A DNA stretch of 64,000 bases from Myxococcales bacterium (GCA_016794465.1 JAEUKA010000014.1:1-64000), one strand, 5' to 3'; shown: positions 27,645-37,765, counted from the first letter of the stretch. Translations and numbers: made by a program. Notes: generated by a model from the letters alone, not told the origin.

Positions 27645-28394
27645 CTACTTTGGGCCCGGCTTCGGTTGCGGGGCTAGTGTCTTTTCTTCGCCCATGAGTA
27701 TTGCCAATTGCTCAGGCGTCGCAGACTTGAATTCATCGCCAGCGGAAAGCACATAACGCTCTGGCTTCAGATTTCCGATGTAGACTTTCTTGAGCGACAT
27801 CTCTTTGTTCCCAGGAGAGTGCCGCAGAACGAGAACGTCTACTTCTCGGCCACTTTTATCCTTATCCAGCTTATTATCAAACTCGGTTTTGTACCACTTC
27901 TCGAAAGCGACTTCCGCACGTCTCGATCCCTGATTGGATGCTGCGGGCGGCACCTTTGCAGCACTGGCTGGTGTCGGAGTCGCCGGAGCCGAGCCCTTTG
28001 CTGCTTTTTCTCCCTCGGCGCTCCACAACTTGGCCTCAAGTCCCTGATCTTCGCGACTCAGCTTTGCCAACTGATCAGGAGTCGCTTCCTGATAGGCCTT
28101 ACCAACTAAACAGAAGTAGCCATCTGGCAGTGCTTGGTATTTCTTCTTAATGACAACTGTATCAAGAGACTTACTGTGCCGCAGCACAAGGAACTGGACT
28201 TTACGCCCTTTCTTGTCTGTGTCTATTCGGTCATTAAACTGTGTTTTGTACCATCCACTGAAGGCATCTTCGGCAACCTTGGCTTCCTTTTGCTGGGCTT
28301 GGGGCAACGGACCTGCGGCCCCGGCGACCTTGGCGTCCCCTACCACACTCAGAGAGCAAAAAAGCGACAGCCAGCACGTTTGTTGAAACTTCAT
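27645..28394 (-). CDS. Secreted protein with two internal repeats, unknown function
   Basis: A 249-residue protein. The ATG at 28394 has AAGGAGGAG 7 bp upstream and gives a signal peptide (FQQTCWLSLFCSLSVVGDAKVAGA). The mature part is a duplicated domain of about 80 residues: W-YKTQFNDRIDTDKKGRKV with LVLRHS, then WYKTEFDNKLDKDKSGREV with LVLRHS, each ending in EATPDQLAKL or SATPEQLAIL. The linker is Ala/Pro-rich. The gene looks lower in GC than its neighbours and is bracketed by 33-bp direct repeats, which points to a local duplication or insertion. No family was recognised. Confidence 0.75.
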   Translation of the reverse strand: MKFQQTCWLSLFCSLSVVGDAKVAGAAGPLPQAQQKEAKVAEDAFSGWYKTQFNDRIDTDKKGRKVQFLVLRHSKSLDTVVIKKKYQALPDGYFCLVGKAYQEATPDQLAKLSREDQGLEAKLWSAEGEKAAKGSAPATPTPASAAKVPPAASNQGSRRAEVAFEKWYKTEFDNKLDKDKSGREVDVLVLRHSPGNKEMSLKKVYIGNLKPERYVLSAGDEFKSATPEQLAILMGEEKTLAPQPKPGPK

Positions 28395-28532
28395 GTCAGT
28401 ACTCCTCCTTGTTTCCTTGGTTCCCCACAGGCTAGTGAGCCTGGTGAGCACCTATCCGCCCATATGAGTCAGCGCAGTGTGCGCCCCCCAGACCAGCCGC
28501 GCTCGCTATCGTACCCTAATTTTGTTGGACTA

Positions 28533-28602
28533 TTAGACCCCCTTTCCGCCTTCGCCCAGCAGCTGCTCCAGGAGGTACAGCTTGCCGACCGCAGCCGGCG
28601 GA
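28533..28602 (-). pseudogene. Remnant of a Ser/Thr kinase 5' end
   Basis: The minus strand encodes AAVGKLYLLEQLLGEGGKGV and then a stop. This matches the start of the intact kinase downstream (AAVGARYRLEQLLGEGGMGAVYR). Only the glycine-rich loop region remains; it is cut just where the loop would continue. Its upstream flank is the second 33-bp repeat. It is a broken copy of a kinase N-terminus, not a working gene. Confidence 0.65.
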
Positions 28603-28627
28603 CAACCGACCTTTCTTCACCCGGACG
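28595..28627. repeat. 33-bp direct repeat, copy 2
   Basis: Second copy of the repeat at 27612-27644, 983 bp away in the same orientation. It partly overlaps the kinase remnant's upstream side, so the repeat and the remnant probably belong to one duplicated segment. Confidence 0.85.
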
Positions 28628-28674
28628 GATTGGGGGCGAAGTGGGCCAGGAGCTTGTGCTAGATAGGTCGGCAC

Positions 28675-30387
28675 ATGGAATCGAAGCCGGGCCGTCGTCG
28701 TGCTCTCCGTCGCCATTGGGTATGGATCAGTCTGGGGGTGTTGCTGCTGCTGCTGGTGACCAGGCAGCTGTTTTTTCAGCTGACCGTGATTCGTCCTCCG
28801 GCGGGGGCGGGCCAGGGCGCACAGCGACCCCGCGTCGAGGTCCGCGATGGTCGAGTCTATGTCGGTGACAGCTGGCTCAGTCGCGAGCGCGGCATCCTTG
28901 AGCTGCATCTTTCGGGCGAGCCGTTTTCACTCGGGTACAGCCATGGCCGACTCGGGTCGCCGCATCTGGTGCAGATCGAGGACTACCTGTTTGGCGAGAT
29001 GCGCCGCTATGTTCCCTCGTCGCTGGCACTGGGACTTATTAAGGCCGGAGTGATGGTGCGACAGCGCAACCTGCTCGACGCGGTGCCGGTGCCGCTGCGC
29101 TTCGAGATGGCCGGTCTGGCCGAGGGTCAGCCCGACGGACAAGGAGACTTTCTGCCCCCTTTTCAGCGGATCGTCTTCTATCACGCGCTGCATGACATCA
29201 CGCAGACGATTGAGCACTCGCCGCTGCTCGGCTGTACGGCGCTGGCGGCGATGGGCGCAGCGACGGTCGATGGTCACCTGTATGTCGGTCGCAACTTCGA
29301 CTTCGAGGGTCCGCCGCTGTTTGATAGTGACAAAGCGGTGCTGTTCTTTCGTCCCCAAGGAAAGCTGGCGTTTGCGTCGGTGGCGTGGACGGGAATGGCG
29401 GGCGTGGTGACGGGCATCAACGAAGCGGGCATCTATGTGTCGGTCAATGCGCTGCGCACCGACGACAAGAGCGATCGGGGACTGCCGGTCGAGCTGCTGT
29501 TGCGGGATGTCCTCGAGCGGGCGCACAGCCTTACCGAAGCGATTGCGGTCGCGCGGGAGCATCCGATCTTGGTGCCGGATCTGTATCTATTTGCCGACGG
29601 TCAGACCGGGGAAGCGGCGGTGGTCGAGCGCTCGCCGACCCGCTTTGAGGTGATTCGCAGTCGCGACATCCTGGGCGTCGCCAACCATGCCCGAACTGCG
29701 CCGTTTGCGAAGGACCAGGCCAATGAGCGACTGCGGACACACCTGAGCTCGGGGGCGCGACAGGCTCGCGTCGATGAGCTGCTGACACGGTATCGCGGCA
29801 GCCTCGATGCCCTGGGGGTTCAGCAGATCCTGCGCGACAAGCGGGGCCCGGCGGACAAAGAGCTGGGACTGGGCAATCGCAACGCGCTGGATGCGCTGAT
29901 TGCGACGCACTCGGTGGTCATCGACGCGACCGAGCGGATCTTGTGGGTGTCGAAGGGGCCGCATGCGCTGGGGGAGTACATTGGCTTCGATCTGCGACGC
30001 GAGCTGGGTGATGTCAGTCGGCCCCAGCCGAGTCCGCTGCCCGAAGATCCGGTGCTGCACAGCCCGGAGTATCGCAACTTCCAGATGATGGGTCAGTCGC
30101 TGCACGCCGCCGAGGTGGCCCGCAAACACGATCAGCCGGAGCTGGCAATCGAGGAAGCGCGGCGGGCGGTGGGCCTTACCCCGCTGTCAGCCGAGGCGAC
30201 GCTGGTGCTGGCCGATCTGCTGTGGGAGCGCAGTGAGTCGTCGAGTAGAACCTCGAGTGGCGAGGGGGAAGACCGTCGGCAAGCGCGGGAGCTGTATACG
30301 CGATTTCTGACGCTGTTGCCGCCGCACCGTACCGAGGTCGAGCATGCCGAGTCGCGGCTTACAGCGCTCGCTGGGTCCGCGCCATAA
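28675..30387 (+). CDS. C45-type NTN-hydrolase (acyl-CoA:6-APA acyltransferase-like), membrane-anchored
   Basis: A 570-residue protein with a basic N-terminus and one membrane anchor ([19 protein letters not shown], about 16-34). The hydrolase domain follows: [14 protein letters not shown] near 87, then the self-processing site LLGC187TALAAMG, where Cys187 would become the N-terminal nucleophile, and [11 protein letters not shown]. This layout is that of the AAT/C45 peptidase family. The C-terminal 90 residues look like a TPR ([42 protein letters not shown]). It probably acts on amide bonds outside the inner membrane. The 3' end overlaps mnmG by 29 bp, convergent. Confidence 0.85.
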   Translation: MESKPGRRRALRRHWVWISLGVLLLLLVTRQLFFQLTVIRPPAGAGQGAQRPRVEVRDGRVYVGDSWLSRERGILELHLSGEPFSLGYSHGRLGSPHLVQIEDYLFGEMRRYVPSSLALGLIKAGVMVRQRNLLDAVPVPLRFEMAGLAEGQPDGQGDFLPPFQRIVFYHALHDITQTIEHSPLLGCTALAAMGAATVDGHLYVGRNFDFEGPPLFDSDKAVLFFRPQGKLAFASVAWTGMAGVVTGINEAGIYVSVNALRTDDKSDRGLPVELLLRDVLERAHSLTEAIAVAREHPILVPDLYLFADGQTGEAAVVERSPTRFEVIRSRDILGVANHARTAPFAKDQANERLRTHLSSGARQARVDELLTRYRGSLDALGVQQILRDKRGPADKELGLGNRNALDALIATHSVVIDATERILWVSKGPHALGEYIGFDLRRELGDVSRPQPSPLPEDPVLHSPEYRNFQMMGQSLHAAEVARKHDQPELAIEEARRAVGLTPLSAEATLVLADLLWERSESSSRTSSGEGEDRRQARELYTRFLTLLPPHRTEVEHAESRLTALAGSAP

Positions 30388-32278
30388 CCATCAAAATCGA
30401 CACCGCTGCGGGTGTGACACCGGGAATGCGACTGGCCTGTCCCAGTGAGCTAGGTCGCGCTTTGCTGAGCTTTTCGGTGATTTCGCGCGAAAGACCGGGG
30501 ATTGTCAGGTAGTTCAGCTCTGGGGGCAGCGGAGTCTCCTCCATCGACCGAAAACGCCGTGCTTCTTCTTCCTGCCGATCGAGATAGCCTTCGTACTTGA
30601 TGGTCGTCTCGACTCGCTCGCCGAGCAGCGCCGGAAGTGGACTCAGTCCAAACATCTGCGCCAGCGCCGGATAGCTGACCTCGGGACGACGCAACACCTC
30701 GGCGAGCTTGCTCGGACGGTTGAGCGGCGCGGTTCCGAGGGCCATAAGTCGCTCATTGGTGGCCGCGTCGGGATAGACCGTCTTGTTTCGCAGCAGCTGT
30801 AGCTCGGCATCGAGGACCGCCCGTCGAGACTGATAGGCTTGCCAGCGCTCGTCGTCGACCAGTCCGAGCTTGTGACCCAGCGGCAGCAGTCTGTCGTCGG
30901 CGTTGTCCTCTCGCAGGAGCAGTCGATACTCGGCGCGCGCGGTCATCATCCGATACGGCTCGTCGACACCCCGACAGGTCAGATCATCGATCATCACGCC
31001 CAGGTACGCCTGATCCCGCCCGAGGAGCAGCGACTCACCGTCCCCGCGCAGCTTCAGCGCCGCACTGGCCCCGGCCCACAGCCCTTGCGCCGCTGCCTCC
31101 TCGTACCCCGAAGTCCCGTTGATCTGCCCGGCCAGATACAGCCCCGCGACCTCACGGGCCTCGAGCGTCGGCAGCAGCTGGGTTGGATCGGCAAAGTCGT
31201 ACTCGACGGCATAACCAAACCGCAAGATCCGCGCCTGCGAAAGCCCGGGAATGCTGGCGATGACTTGCAGCTGGACATCGGCGGGCAGCGACGTGGAAAT
31301 GCCGTTGGGATAGACCTCGCAGGTGTCCAGTCCCTCGGGCTCGAGGAAGATCTGATGGCGTGGCTTGTCGGCGAACCGCACCACCTTGTCCTCGATCGAC
31401 GGGCAGTAGCGCGGTCCGACGCCGGTGATCCGGCCCGCAAACAGCGGCGAGCGATGAAGGTTTTGCCGAATCAGCTCATGCGTCTCGCCGGTGGTGTGGG
31501 TGATGTAACAGGGCAGCTGCGGCAGTGGCGGCGCGGGACCATCCTCGCAAAAACGCGGCATCGGCTCGTCGCCGGGCTGACGCTCCAGGCTGGCCCAGTC
31601 AATGGTTCGTCCGTCGAGACGACACGGCGTGCCGGTCTTCAGTCGCCCGATCCGAAAGCCCAGCTCGCGCAGGCTCTGCGAGATCCCACGCGCCGGGGGC
31701 TCGCCCATCCGTCCACCGTCGAGCTGCTGCTCACCGACGTGAAGCCGCCCTTGCAGAAACGTCCCGGTGGTCAGGATCACCGCCCGACCGCGATAGGCAA
31801 TTCCCATCGAGGTCAGCACGCCGGTGATGCGGTGCGGCGCCTGTCCTTCGTGACAGGGCTCATACAGCAGCTTCTGTCCGTCGCCTTGCTGCACCGCCAG
31901 ACCGGGCTGCCGCTCGACGATCGAGCGCACCAGCGAGCGGTAGCGAACCTTGTCACTCTGAACCCGCGTCGAGCGCACCGCCGCGCCTTTGCTCAGGTTG
32001 AGCCGCCGAAACTGAATCCCGGTCGCGTCAGCCGCCCGACCCATCACCCCGCCGAGCGCTTCGATTTCCTTGACCAGCTGACCCTTGCCGACGCCGCCCA
32101 CCGCCGGGTTACACGACATATGGCCAATCGTATCGAGGTTGCCGCTGAGCAGCAGCGTCCGCATGCCGAGCCGCGCCGAGGCCAGCGCCGCCTCACAGCC
32201 CGCATGTCCGCCACCGACCACAATCACATCGTATTCATGCGGATAGTGCAGCATCGGCGCCGACGATGGCTTAGCCAC
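30359..32278 (-). CDS. mnmG: tRNA uridine-5-carboxymethylaminomethyl modification enzyme MnmG (GidA)
   Basis: A 639-residue protein, GTG start. The FAD-binding motif is [20 protein letters not shown]; other signatures are [82 protein letters not shown] and the C-terminal helical domain ([44 protein letters not shown]). With MnmE it makes the cmnm5U modification at U34 of tRNAs. Length is normal. rsmG, parA and parB, often downstream of it, are not next to it here. Confidence 0.97.
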   Translation of the reverse strand: MAKPSSAPMLHYPHEYDVIVVGGGHAGCEAALASARLGMRTLLLSGNLDTIGHMSCNPAVGGVGKGQLVKEIEALGGVMGRAADATGIQFRRLNLSKGAAVRSTRVQSDKVRYRSLVRSIVERQPGLAVQQGDGQKLLYEPCHEGQAPHRITGVLTSMGIAYRGRAVILTTGTFLQGRLHVGEQQLDGGRMGEPPARGISQSLRELGFRIGRLKTGTPCRLDGRTIDWASLERQPGDEPMPRFCEDGPAPPLPQLPCYITHTTGETHELIRQNLHRSPLFAGRITGVGPRYCPSIEDKVVRFADKPRHQIFLEPEGLDTCEVYPNGISTSLPADVQLQVIASIPGLSQARILRFGYAVEYDFADPTQLLPTLEAREVAGLYLAGQINGTSGYEEAAAQGLWAGASAALKLRGDGESLLLGRDQAYLGVMIDDLTCRGVDEPYRMMTARAEYRLLLREDNADDRLLPLGHKLGLVDDERWQAYQSRRAVLDAELQLLRNKTVYPDAATNERLMALGTAPLNRPSKLAEVLRRPEVSYPALAQMFGLSPLPALLGERVETTIKYEGYLDRQEEEARRFRSMEETPLPPELNYLTIPGLSREITEKLSKARPSSLGQASRIPGVTPAAVSILMVMARTQRAL

Positions 32279-32301
32279 CGCGCGCTGTCAACCGGGCCTG
32301 C

Positions 32302-32967
32302 TCAGAGGACGAAGCGATAGCCGGCGCCAATGGTGAGCGAGCCGATCGAGCCCGCTCCGGTGGACTTTTGATTGATGCCTGCCCACAGCAGCTGAAACTC
32401 GCCGAAGACTCGGCCCGGTCCGAGCAGGACGTTGACGCCGACCGGAACACCCACGCCGACCTCGGTGGAAGTCTCGAGCGTCTCGAGGATCTGCGCGTCC
32501 CCGGCCTGTCCGTTGGAGAGAGTTCGTACGGCGTAGATGCGCGGTCCGATTCCCAAGTAGGGAACCACTCTGCCAAGCGGCATGTTGGCCCACAGCGTAA
32601 CCCCGATCAGGTAGTGCTGTTCCGTCGAGGAGTAGTTATAGGAACCACCGGGCACGCGCGAGTCCGCCAGGTCTGTCCCACTGGTCGCCGGCATCGAAAA
32701 CGCAAACGAGCCAGTGATTCCCAAGACACGCCGTCCGAACGGAAGCAGATAGCCGGCCTCCAGCTCGGCCAGGATGTGCGTACGCAGCGGAGAAAACGCC
32801 TGCGGCAGAAGCGCCTGCAGCTTGATTCCAATCAGTGGTGCACCGCGATCATTCGGAGGTGGCATCGCCGTACTGGGCATGCCGCGATCCGCGTGCGCAG
32901 TGGGACAGAGTCCGACCGAGGTGATGCTGGCACAGACCAGCAGGGGGCGCAGAAAGAGAAGGTTCAT
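32302..32967 (-). CDS. Outer-membrane beta-barrel protein
   Basis: A 221-residue protein. It has a signal peptide (FLRPLLVCASITSVGLCPTAHA), AGGAGA before the ATG, and alternating beta-strand pattern through to the C-terminus (LAELEAGYLLPFGRR, YLIGVTLWANMPLG, VVPYLGIGPRIYAV, GVGVPVGVNVLLG, SLTIGAGYRFVL). The hydrophobic end YRFVL is of the type used for barrel insertion. It is the last gene of a three-gene run with the IPT lipoprotein and a TPR protein, 18 bp after the former. It is probably a small 8-strand barrel of the OmpA/OmpW type. Confidence 0.75.
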   Translation of the reverse strand: MNLLFLRPLLVCASITSVGLCPTAHADRGMPSTAMPPPNDRGAPLIGIKLQALLPQAFSPLRTHILAELEAGYLLPFGRRVLGITGSFAFSMPATSGTDLADSRVPGGSYNYSSTEQHYLIGVTLWANMPLGRVVPYLGIGPRIYAVRTLSNGQAGDAQILETLETSTEVGVGVPVGVNVLLGPGRVFGEFQLLWAGINQKSTGAGSIGSLTIGAGYRFVL

Positions 32968-32985
32968 CGTACGTCTCCTGTGGCG

Positions 32986-35900
32986 TTACCAGATGGTCTG
33001 TTCGGTGGTGTTCTGCGCGGTATTCGGACCCATGCTTGCACCCCCGAGTTGATAGATAAAGGCACTCTCAATGGCCGTTCCCTGCAGCGCCCGCGCTTGC
33101 TTGAGGACACCACTTCCTAGCGCGTTAAAGTTGCCACATTGCGTCGGACTGGAGAGGCTGGAGCTGTCCGAGTTGGTGGCCGCTGCACCGGCTGCAAAGC
33201 CTCCGAACGCCATCATCTGGTTGTTCACCAGTGTGCCGCCATAAGCTGGTCGCTTGATTCCCGTTCCGGCCGTTCTTGCGTCGACAAATGCTGCGGTGAA
33301 CTGGCCTCCGGATGCCACTTTCGCAGACTCAACCATTCCCTCAAGAGTGGTCAGGGAAGTGGTCGATCCCGAAGCCACAAACAGATAGGTATCGGCCTTG
33401 CTTGTCACGATGCTGTTGGTGGCTGCCGTCGCTGGCAGAGCAGCCAGAGCCCAGCGCGCCCGGCTCAGTCCAAACGTCGAAGGAGTCCAGGTCGTAAAGG
33501 TCTGGGTGGTTCCGTTTGCGCCCACCGTAATCGGCAGGAACTCGACGCTGCTCAGCGAGGTCGGAGCCGCAATGGTTCCGCTGTTGCCACCCGCTGCATA
33601 GACATACCACTTGGTCGGATCGACTGGATCTTGGGCCACAGCCACACCCGCTCCAGCGCGCGCAGTAACCAGAGAAGCAATCGGACGCCACACGCCAGTT
33701 GCCCCAAGCGGAAGCGGAGCCGCACCAGCCGGAGTGACCGTTCCATCGTCGGTAAAGCGCAGCGGCACAGTAGCCGCAGGAACCGTTCCCACCAGCAGCT
33801 CCTTGCCAGCGGGATCATTGGCTTTCGGCGAACGGTAGATGCGATAGCTCTGCGCGCCCACCACAGCATTCCAATAAATCACCGGCTGCAGCTTGCCCGC
33901 CACCGTCGGTAGTTGAATCGGGAAGGGGTCGCTCGCCAGTGTCTCTCCACCTGGGTTGTTGGCATCCGCAGCGCCCATCACGGTGGCCACTCGATAGGTA
34001 TAGATACCGGGGCCCAGACCGACGGTGGCGTTAAACCTGACATCGGCATCGCTGACCTGAATTGCGGCCAAGGGATTGAGAATCTCGGCGCGATAGACAT
34101 CCCTTACAGCCGCTGCACCATCAAATCCACCGACGGCATACAGGAAGCGTCCAATGATTCCGATTCCCTGAAACGACAGCGGCTTGGGCATTGCAGTCGG
34201 CAGCGTGAACCACGTTCCCAGCGTGCCATCAATCGCGGTCGGAGCCGCTTCCACCGAGGCCAGTGGCTTGTTGTCTGCCCCGGTATCACCACCTATTGCG
34301 TACACGAAGCGCGCCACCGGAGTCGGTCGTCCAGCAGCAGCTCCAAGCGCTCGCCGTGCCACCGTCATGTTGGTCGCGTTCTTAAAGCCCGACAGGTTGA
34401 GCGAAGAGTTGGTCACGCCAATCGCCGAGTAGTCGAAGAACGTACCGTCCTGATTGGTCACGCGAACCACGCAGAGCAGTCCGGTGGCCGTCAGATTGGC
34501 GCTGATCGAAGTCGCGGTGACGGCCGTTACCGTACCGGCTCCACCGACGACGGCCACCCCTGCTGCATCCTGACATGAGACGGTCAGGGTCGCTCCGGTG
34601 CGGAAGCCACTGCCACTGATGGTGGTGGGAGTCGAGGTCCCGGTCACAAAGGAAGACGGCGCAATGCTGGTGACTACCGGAGGCGGAGCCGCAGCCGTGG
34701 TCACTGTGAACGCATTCTTTTTGATTCCGTAGGCGCCATCAGGATTGACCACGATCAGGTCATACTGACCGGCTGGGAGTCCGGCGCGGGCGACGGCACT
34801 TAGGGACGTAGCACTCTGGAACGTCACGGCTGCCATGGCTTGGGCTTGTCCGGCTCCAGCAGTGGGCGACAGATACGCGCGCGGAGTACTCACAAAGCCA
34901 GCACCGGTGATGATCGCAGCAGTATCCTGGGCCGCGCTGCCAAATCCGGGGTCCATCTTGGTGACGGTGAGCGTCGCGGTCGCAACGATCTTGAGCGCGT
35001 TGGGAAGGAATGCCGAGCACATCGTCTGGTCATCGAGCTTCATGTCGTAGCTACCCGCCGGCAGCCCGGCTGGAATGGTGATGAGGGCGCGGTTGGGAAA
35101 CGCCGGATTGGTCGCTACCGCCAGGCTGGTAAAGTTCATCGTTCCTGTCGGAGCGATCGACACCGCCTTCACCGGCGGACTGATCGAGGTCGCGTACACC
35201 GTCGCTTGAATGGTCGTGACGTTGGGAATCGCGGGTGGATCGACAAACAGAATCGCGGGTCCGTTCGAGACACTGATCGCGCCAGCCAGCGTTGCCTCGC
35301 AGCCGAGCTGGTTGCGGACAGTCAGGCTGTAGGGACCGCCGACCGGAAGGGGGCCGGCAAACACGGCGGTCGCGGTGGTTCCATTGCTGGCAGAGCTGTA
35401 GGTGCGCGAGGTCACAGCGGGAGTGCTGTTGATGATCGCGGCGCCTCCGCTGTAGAGATTGGTTCCGGTGATGGTGACCGGTCCACCACCGGCGCAGATG
35501 GTCTTGGGAGCCACCGCGCTGATCGTGGGAGGACCCACCACATCAATGTTGATGGCCATCGTGGTGCTGCACGCGTTGCCACCGGGATTGGTGATCACGG
35601 CTTGCAGAGAAAGCGTTCCGGAAGGCGGCAGCATGTTGGCAGGAATCGTAAAGTTCACCGTCGTACAGAGCTGGGCTCCCGGTGCATCCGGAATCGGACT
35701 ACAGCCATCCAGCGTGGTCGGGAAGGTCTTGCCGCTGATGACAATGGTTGGATTCAGGATCGGCGGACCCGCCAGCTGCAGGAAGTTCTGTCCGGTGATT
35801 TGGAGTGTGGTATTCGCAACCGAACAGACTGCCAGTGTACCGACGGTGGTCACCACCGGAGCAGGGATCGTAACGATGCGAACATCTTCTTGACTGACAC

Positions 35901-36693
35901 AGCTGGCCGCGCCCGGATTGGTGACCGTTGCGCGATAGCTGGCCGGTGGGACGGACCCCTTTGCAGCCGTCACCGTCAGCTCGGTACACGACTCGATCAT
36001 GACGCCAGCGGGCGACGGTAGCGTGGTGCAGTTCTGGGCACTCACGGTCGTTAGCTTGGACGAGACACCACTGCCATCACTGGGCGCAAACGCCACCACC
36101 GGAAGATCCCCGCTGATGCGCAGGAAGTTGCTTCCCGTGACAGTAAAGGAGGACTCTGCTTGCTCGTTACAGCTGGGGTTGGGAGTCACCGCCGTCAGCA
36201 CCGGGGGCGGCACCACCGCGAGCGCACTCTCTTTGGGAGCGCGCACCTGATCGGGATTCTGCACGATCACGTCATACAGACCAGTGGGCAGATCGACTCC
36301 GCCACTGCCGGCATCAAAGTCCGAGAGCACCATGCCGGGATAGACATCGAAGTCCAGCTGCGTCGGGCCGACAAAGCGGACATGATTCTGATCGGCACCG
36401 TCATAGATCCGAACATCGCTGGCCGTTCCTGGCGTTCCGTCCAGCTTGGTGCGCTGAGAAAGGAACAGCTTGGGTAGCTCCAAGACCGGGTTATCCGTCA
36501 GCGTCTCGGTGGGCAGCGGCGTAAAGTTATTCCCCCGGATCACAATCGGCGTCACCTGCTGCACCGCACAGACCACTTGCGGGGTCACAGACTCGACCGT
36601 TGCCGTCGGAGAAATGATCTCTGATTTACAGGAGATCAGAAGTGGCAGGGCGATCGGAAGGATCAGCGCAAACCGACTTATTAGTGATTTCAT
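32986..36693 (-). CDS. Giant IPT/TIG-domain lipoprotein with kelch-like C-terminal region
   Basis: A 1235-residue lipoprotein. The ATG at 36693 has GAGG just upstream; the signal peptide ends LLISC (Cys22). Residues 30-790 hold about eight IPT/TIG immunoglobulin-like units, each with the VxPxxxxxxxxTxxxITGxNF pattern (PIVIRGNNF, FTVTGSNFLRI, LQITGQNFLQL, VTITGTNLYSGG, AIITGAGFVSTP, TTISGSGFRTG). From about 800 there are kelch-like blades (RFVYAIGGDTGAD, FLYAVGGFDGAAAV, WYVYAAGGNSG, LVNNQMMAFGGFAAG), with a fibronectin-III-like insert near 900-985. It is likely a surface or periplasmic adhesion or sensing protein, co-transcribed with a TPR protein upstream and a barrel downstream. Confidence 0.88.
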   Translation of the reverse strand: MKSLISRFALILPIALPLLISCKSEIISPTATVESVTPQVVCAVQQVTPIVIRGNNFTPLPTETLTDNPVLELPKLFLSQRTKLDGTPGTASDVRIYDGADQNHVRFVGPTQLDFDVYPGMVLSDFDAGSGGVDLPTGLYDVIVQNPDQVRAPKESALAVVPPPVLTAVTPNPSCNEQAESSFTVTGSNFLRISGDLPVVAFAPSDGSGVSSKLTTVSAQNCTTLPSPAGVMIESCTELTVTAAKGSVPPASYRATVTNPGAASCVSQEDVRIVTIPAPVVTTVGTLAVCSVANTTLQITGQNFLQLAGPPILNPTIVISGKTFPTTLDGCSPIPDAPGAQLCTTVNFTIPANMLPPSGTLSLQAVITNPGGNACSTTMAINIDVVGPPTISAVAPKTICAGGGPVTITGTNLYSGGAAIINSTPAVTSRTYSSASNGTTATAVFAGPLPVGGPYSLTVRNQLGCEATLAGAISVSNGPAILFVDPPAIPNVTTIQATVYATSISPPVKAVSIAPTGTMNFTSLAVATNPAFPNRALITIPAGLPAGSYDMKLDDQTMCSAFLPNALKIVATATLTVTKMDPGFGSAAQDTAAIITGAGFVSTPRAYLSPTAGAGQAQAMAAVTFQSATSLSAVARAGLPAGQYDLIVVNPDGAYGIKKNAFTVTTAAAPPPVVTSIAPSSFVTGTSTPTTISGSGFRTGATLTVSCQDAAGVAVVGGAGTVTAVTATSISANLTATGLLCVVRVTNQDGTFFDYSAIGVTNSSLNLSGFKNATNMTVARRALGAAAGRPTPVARFVYAIGGDTGADNKPLASVEAAPTAIDGTLGTWFTLPTAMPKPLSFQGIGIIGRFLYAVGGFDGAAAVRDVYRAEILNPLAAIQVSDADVRFNATVGLGPGIYTYRVATVMGAADANNPGGETLASDPFPIQLPTVAGKLQPVIYWNAVVGAQSYRIYRSPKANDPAGKELLVGTVPAATVPLRFTDDGTVTPAGAAPLPLGATGVWRPIASLVTARAGAGVAVAQDPVDPTKWYVYAAGGNSGTIAAPTSLSSVEFLPITVGANGTTQTFTTWTPSTFGLSRARWALAALPATAATNSIVTSKADTYLFVASGSTTSLTTLEGMVESAKVASGGQFTAAFVDARTAGTGIKRPAYGGTLVNNQMMAFGGFAAGAAATNSDSSSLSSPTQCGNFNALGSGVLKQARALQGTAIESAFIYQLGGASMGPNTAQNTTEQTIW

Positions 36694-36766
36694 ATGCCTC
36701 ATATTGCTCTCCCTATCACTATGGCGATGGCGCGACAGAGAACTGAATCTCGACGCTCCGCCATGG

Positions 36767-37624
36767 CTAATACGTCCCTACCAGTTGAAGGCCCAGACCC
36801 GACGGGGCCAGGAACACCTGCGCGGTATTGGGAACCGGGGTCTTCTTGTCACGAAGCCGCAGCACCACTCCGCCCACCGTGGCCGCCAGGCCAATTCCCC
36901 CGAGCACACCCCCGCTGGCCAGCATCGCCCGACGCTGGGCTTGGTCGGCAGAGGTATCGGCGGGCGTAATGCCTCCCGCCACCAGCAGTCCCAGCGAGAT
37001 TCCGAGCAGACCGGCTCCACCACCGATCATCGCCCACGGAACCCAGCGCGGAATCTGTGGCTCCGAAGAGGAGTCAGCCGGTGGTGGTGCGGCAGCCGGC
37101 ACAAGAGCCGCCGGGCCGAGCAGATCATCAAGCTCTTTCTGGACCGCCACCTCGTCGGAGGGATGACCAGCGAGATACTGCCGATAGTAACCAACCGCGA
37201 CCTCTTTTTGGCCCAGCTTGGTCGACACCTTTGCCAGGTTGTAGAGCAGATCGGGAGCCTTGGTCATCTGATACGCATGGTGAAAGGACGTAAATGCCGA
37301 GTCATATCGGCCTTTGGAATAGGCGTCCTGTCCCATTTGGTATATGCGCTGCGCTTCCTCTAAGACCGCCGGTGGCAGTGGTGCCGCACCGTGTGCCGCC
37401 GCCGCAGCCGCCGCATCTGATGTGGGTGCAGCTGGCGGAGTAGTCGCTGGCGGAGCCGTCGCGGCAGGAGCTGTCGCTGGCGGAGCCGTTGCGGCAGGTG
37501 TCGCAGGGCTCGCAGGCAAGCTCGCTTTGGCGGCTTGACCTCCTTGCGCAGAAGCGGCGGTCGATATCGACACACCGGCGAGCCAGATCCCAAGAGAGAG
37601 CGTACGAAAGGAGTGGGTGGGCAT
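36767..37624 (-). CDS. TPR protein with two C-terminal membrane segments
   Basis: A 285-residue protein. The ATG at 37624 gives a signal peptide (FRTLSLGIWLAGVSISTAASA). An Ala/Pro/Thr repeat linker (about 28-75) is followed by TPR units (AQRIYQMGQDAYSKGRYDSAFTSFHHAYQ, LLYNLAKVSTKLGQKEVAVGYYRQYLA) and two hydrophobic spans near the end (WAMIGGGAGLLGISLGLLVAGG and SGGVLGGIGLAATVGGVVL). It is first in the operon with the IPT lipoprotein (73 bp downstream). A consensus -24/-12 promoter lies 31 bp upstream. Confidence 0.8.
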   Translation of the reverse strand: MPTHSFRTLSLGIWLAGVSISTAASAQGGQAAKASLPASPATPAATAPPATAPAATAPPATTPPAAPTSDAAAAAAAHGAAPLPPAVLEEAQRIYQMGQDAYSKGRYDSAFTSFHHAYQMTKAPDLLYNLAKVSTKLGQKEVAVGYYRQYLAGHPSDEVAVQKELDDLLGPAALVPAAAPPPADSSSEPQIPRWVPWAMIGGGAGLLGISLGLLVAGGITPADTSADQAQRRAMLASGGVLGGIGLAATVGGVVLRLRDKKTPVPNTAQVFLAPSGLGLQLVGTY

Positions 37625-37654
37625 GATGTGCTTGATCTCCGAAGCGCTGATCAA

Positions 37655-37669
37655 GCAATCAAAGTGCCA
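37655..37669 (-). promoter_or_regulatory. Sigma-54 (-24/-12) promoter of the TPR/IPT-lipoprotein/barrel operon
   Basis: On the minus strand TGGCAC-TTTGA-TTGC, an exact match to the TGGCAC-N5-TTGC core, with invariant GG and GC at the right distance. The predicted transcript start is about 20 bp before the ATG at 37624. An activator acting from upstream is required for such promoters. Confidence 0.75.
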
Positions 37670-37731
37670 GTCCTCGTGTTTACTTTTTTCGTCGCTGATG
37701 ATCGAAGGGGGCGGGATTTTGGCTGGAACTT

Positions 37732-37747
37732 TGTACCGTTACGTACA
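37732..37747. promoter_or_regulatory. Candidate upstream activating site, TGTAC-N6-GTACA
   Basis: A perfect 5+5 inverted repeat with a 6-bp gap, about 90 bp upstream of the predicted sigma-54 start, the usual zone for enhancer-binding activators. It differs from the GCCCATGGGC palindrome near the activator gene at 62395, so another activator would be expected. Confidence 0.35.
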
Positions 37748-37765
37748 CTGGCTGCACCAAACGGT

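Noticed and set aside
26368..27756. 462-codon plus-strand ORF opposite the large kinase
   Set aside because: Arg/Gln/His-rich antisense of the kinase and ATPase motifs.
30839..32320. 493-codon plus-strand ORF opposite mnmG
   Set aside because: Arg/His/Gln-rich shadow of a highly conserved gene on the other strand.
34840..36021. 393-codon plus-strand ORF opposite the IPT lipoprotein
   Set aside because: Gly/Arg/Asp-rich antisense frame; the minus strand has clear IPT domains and a lipobox.
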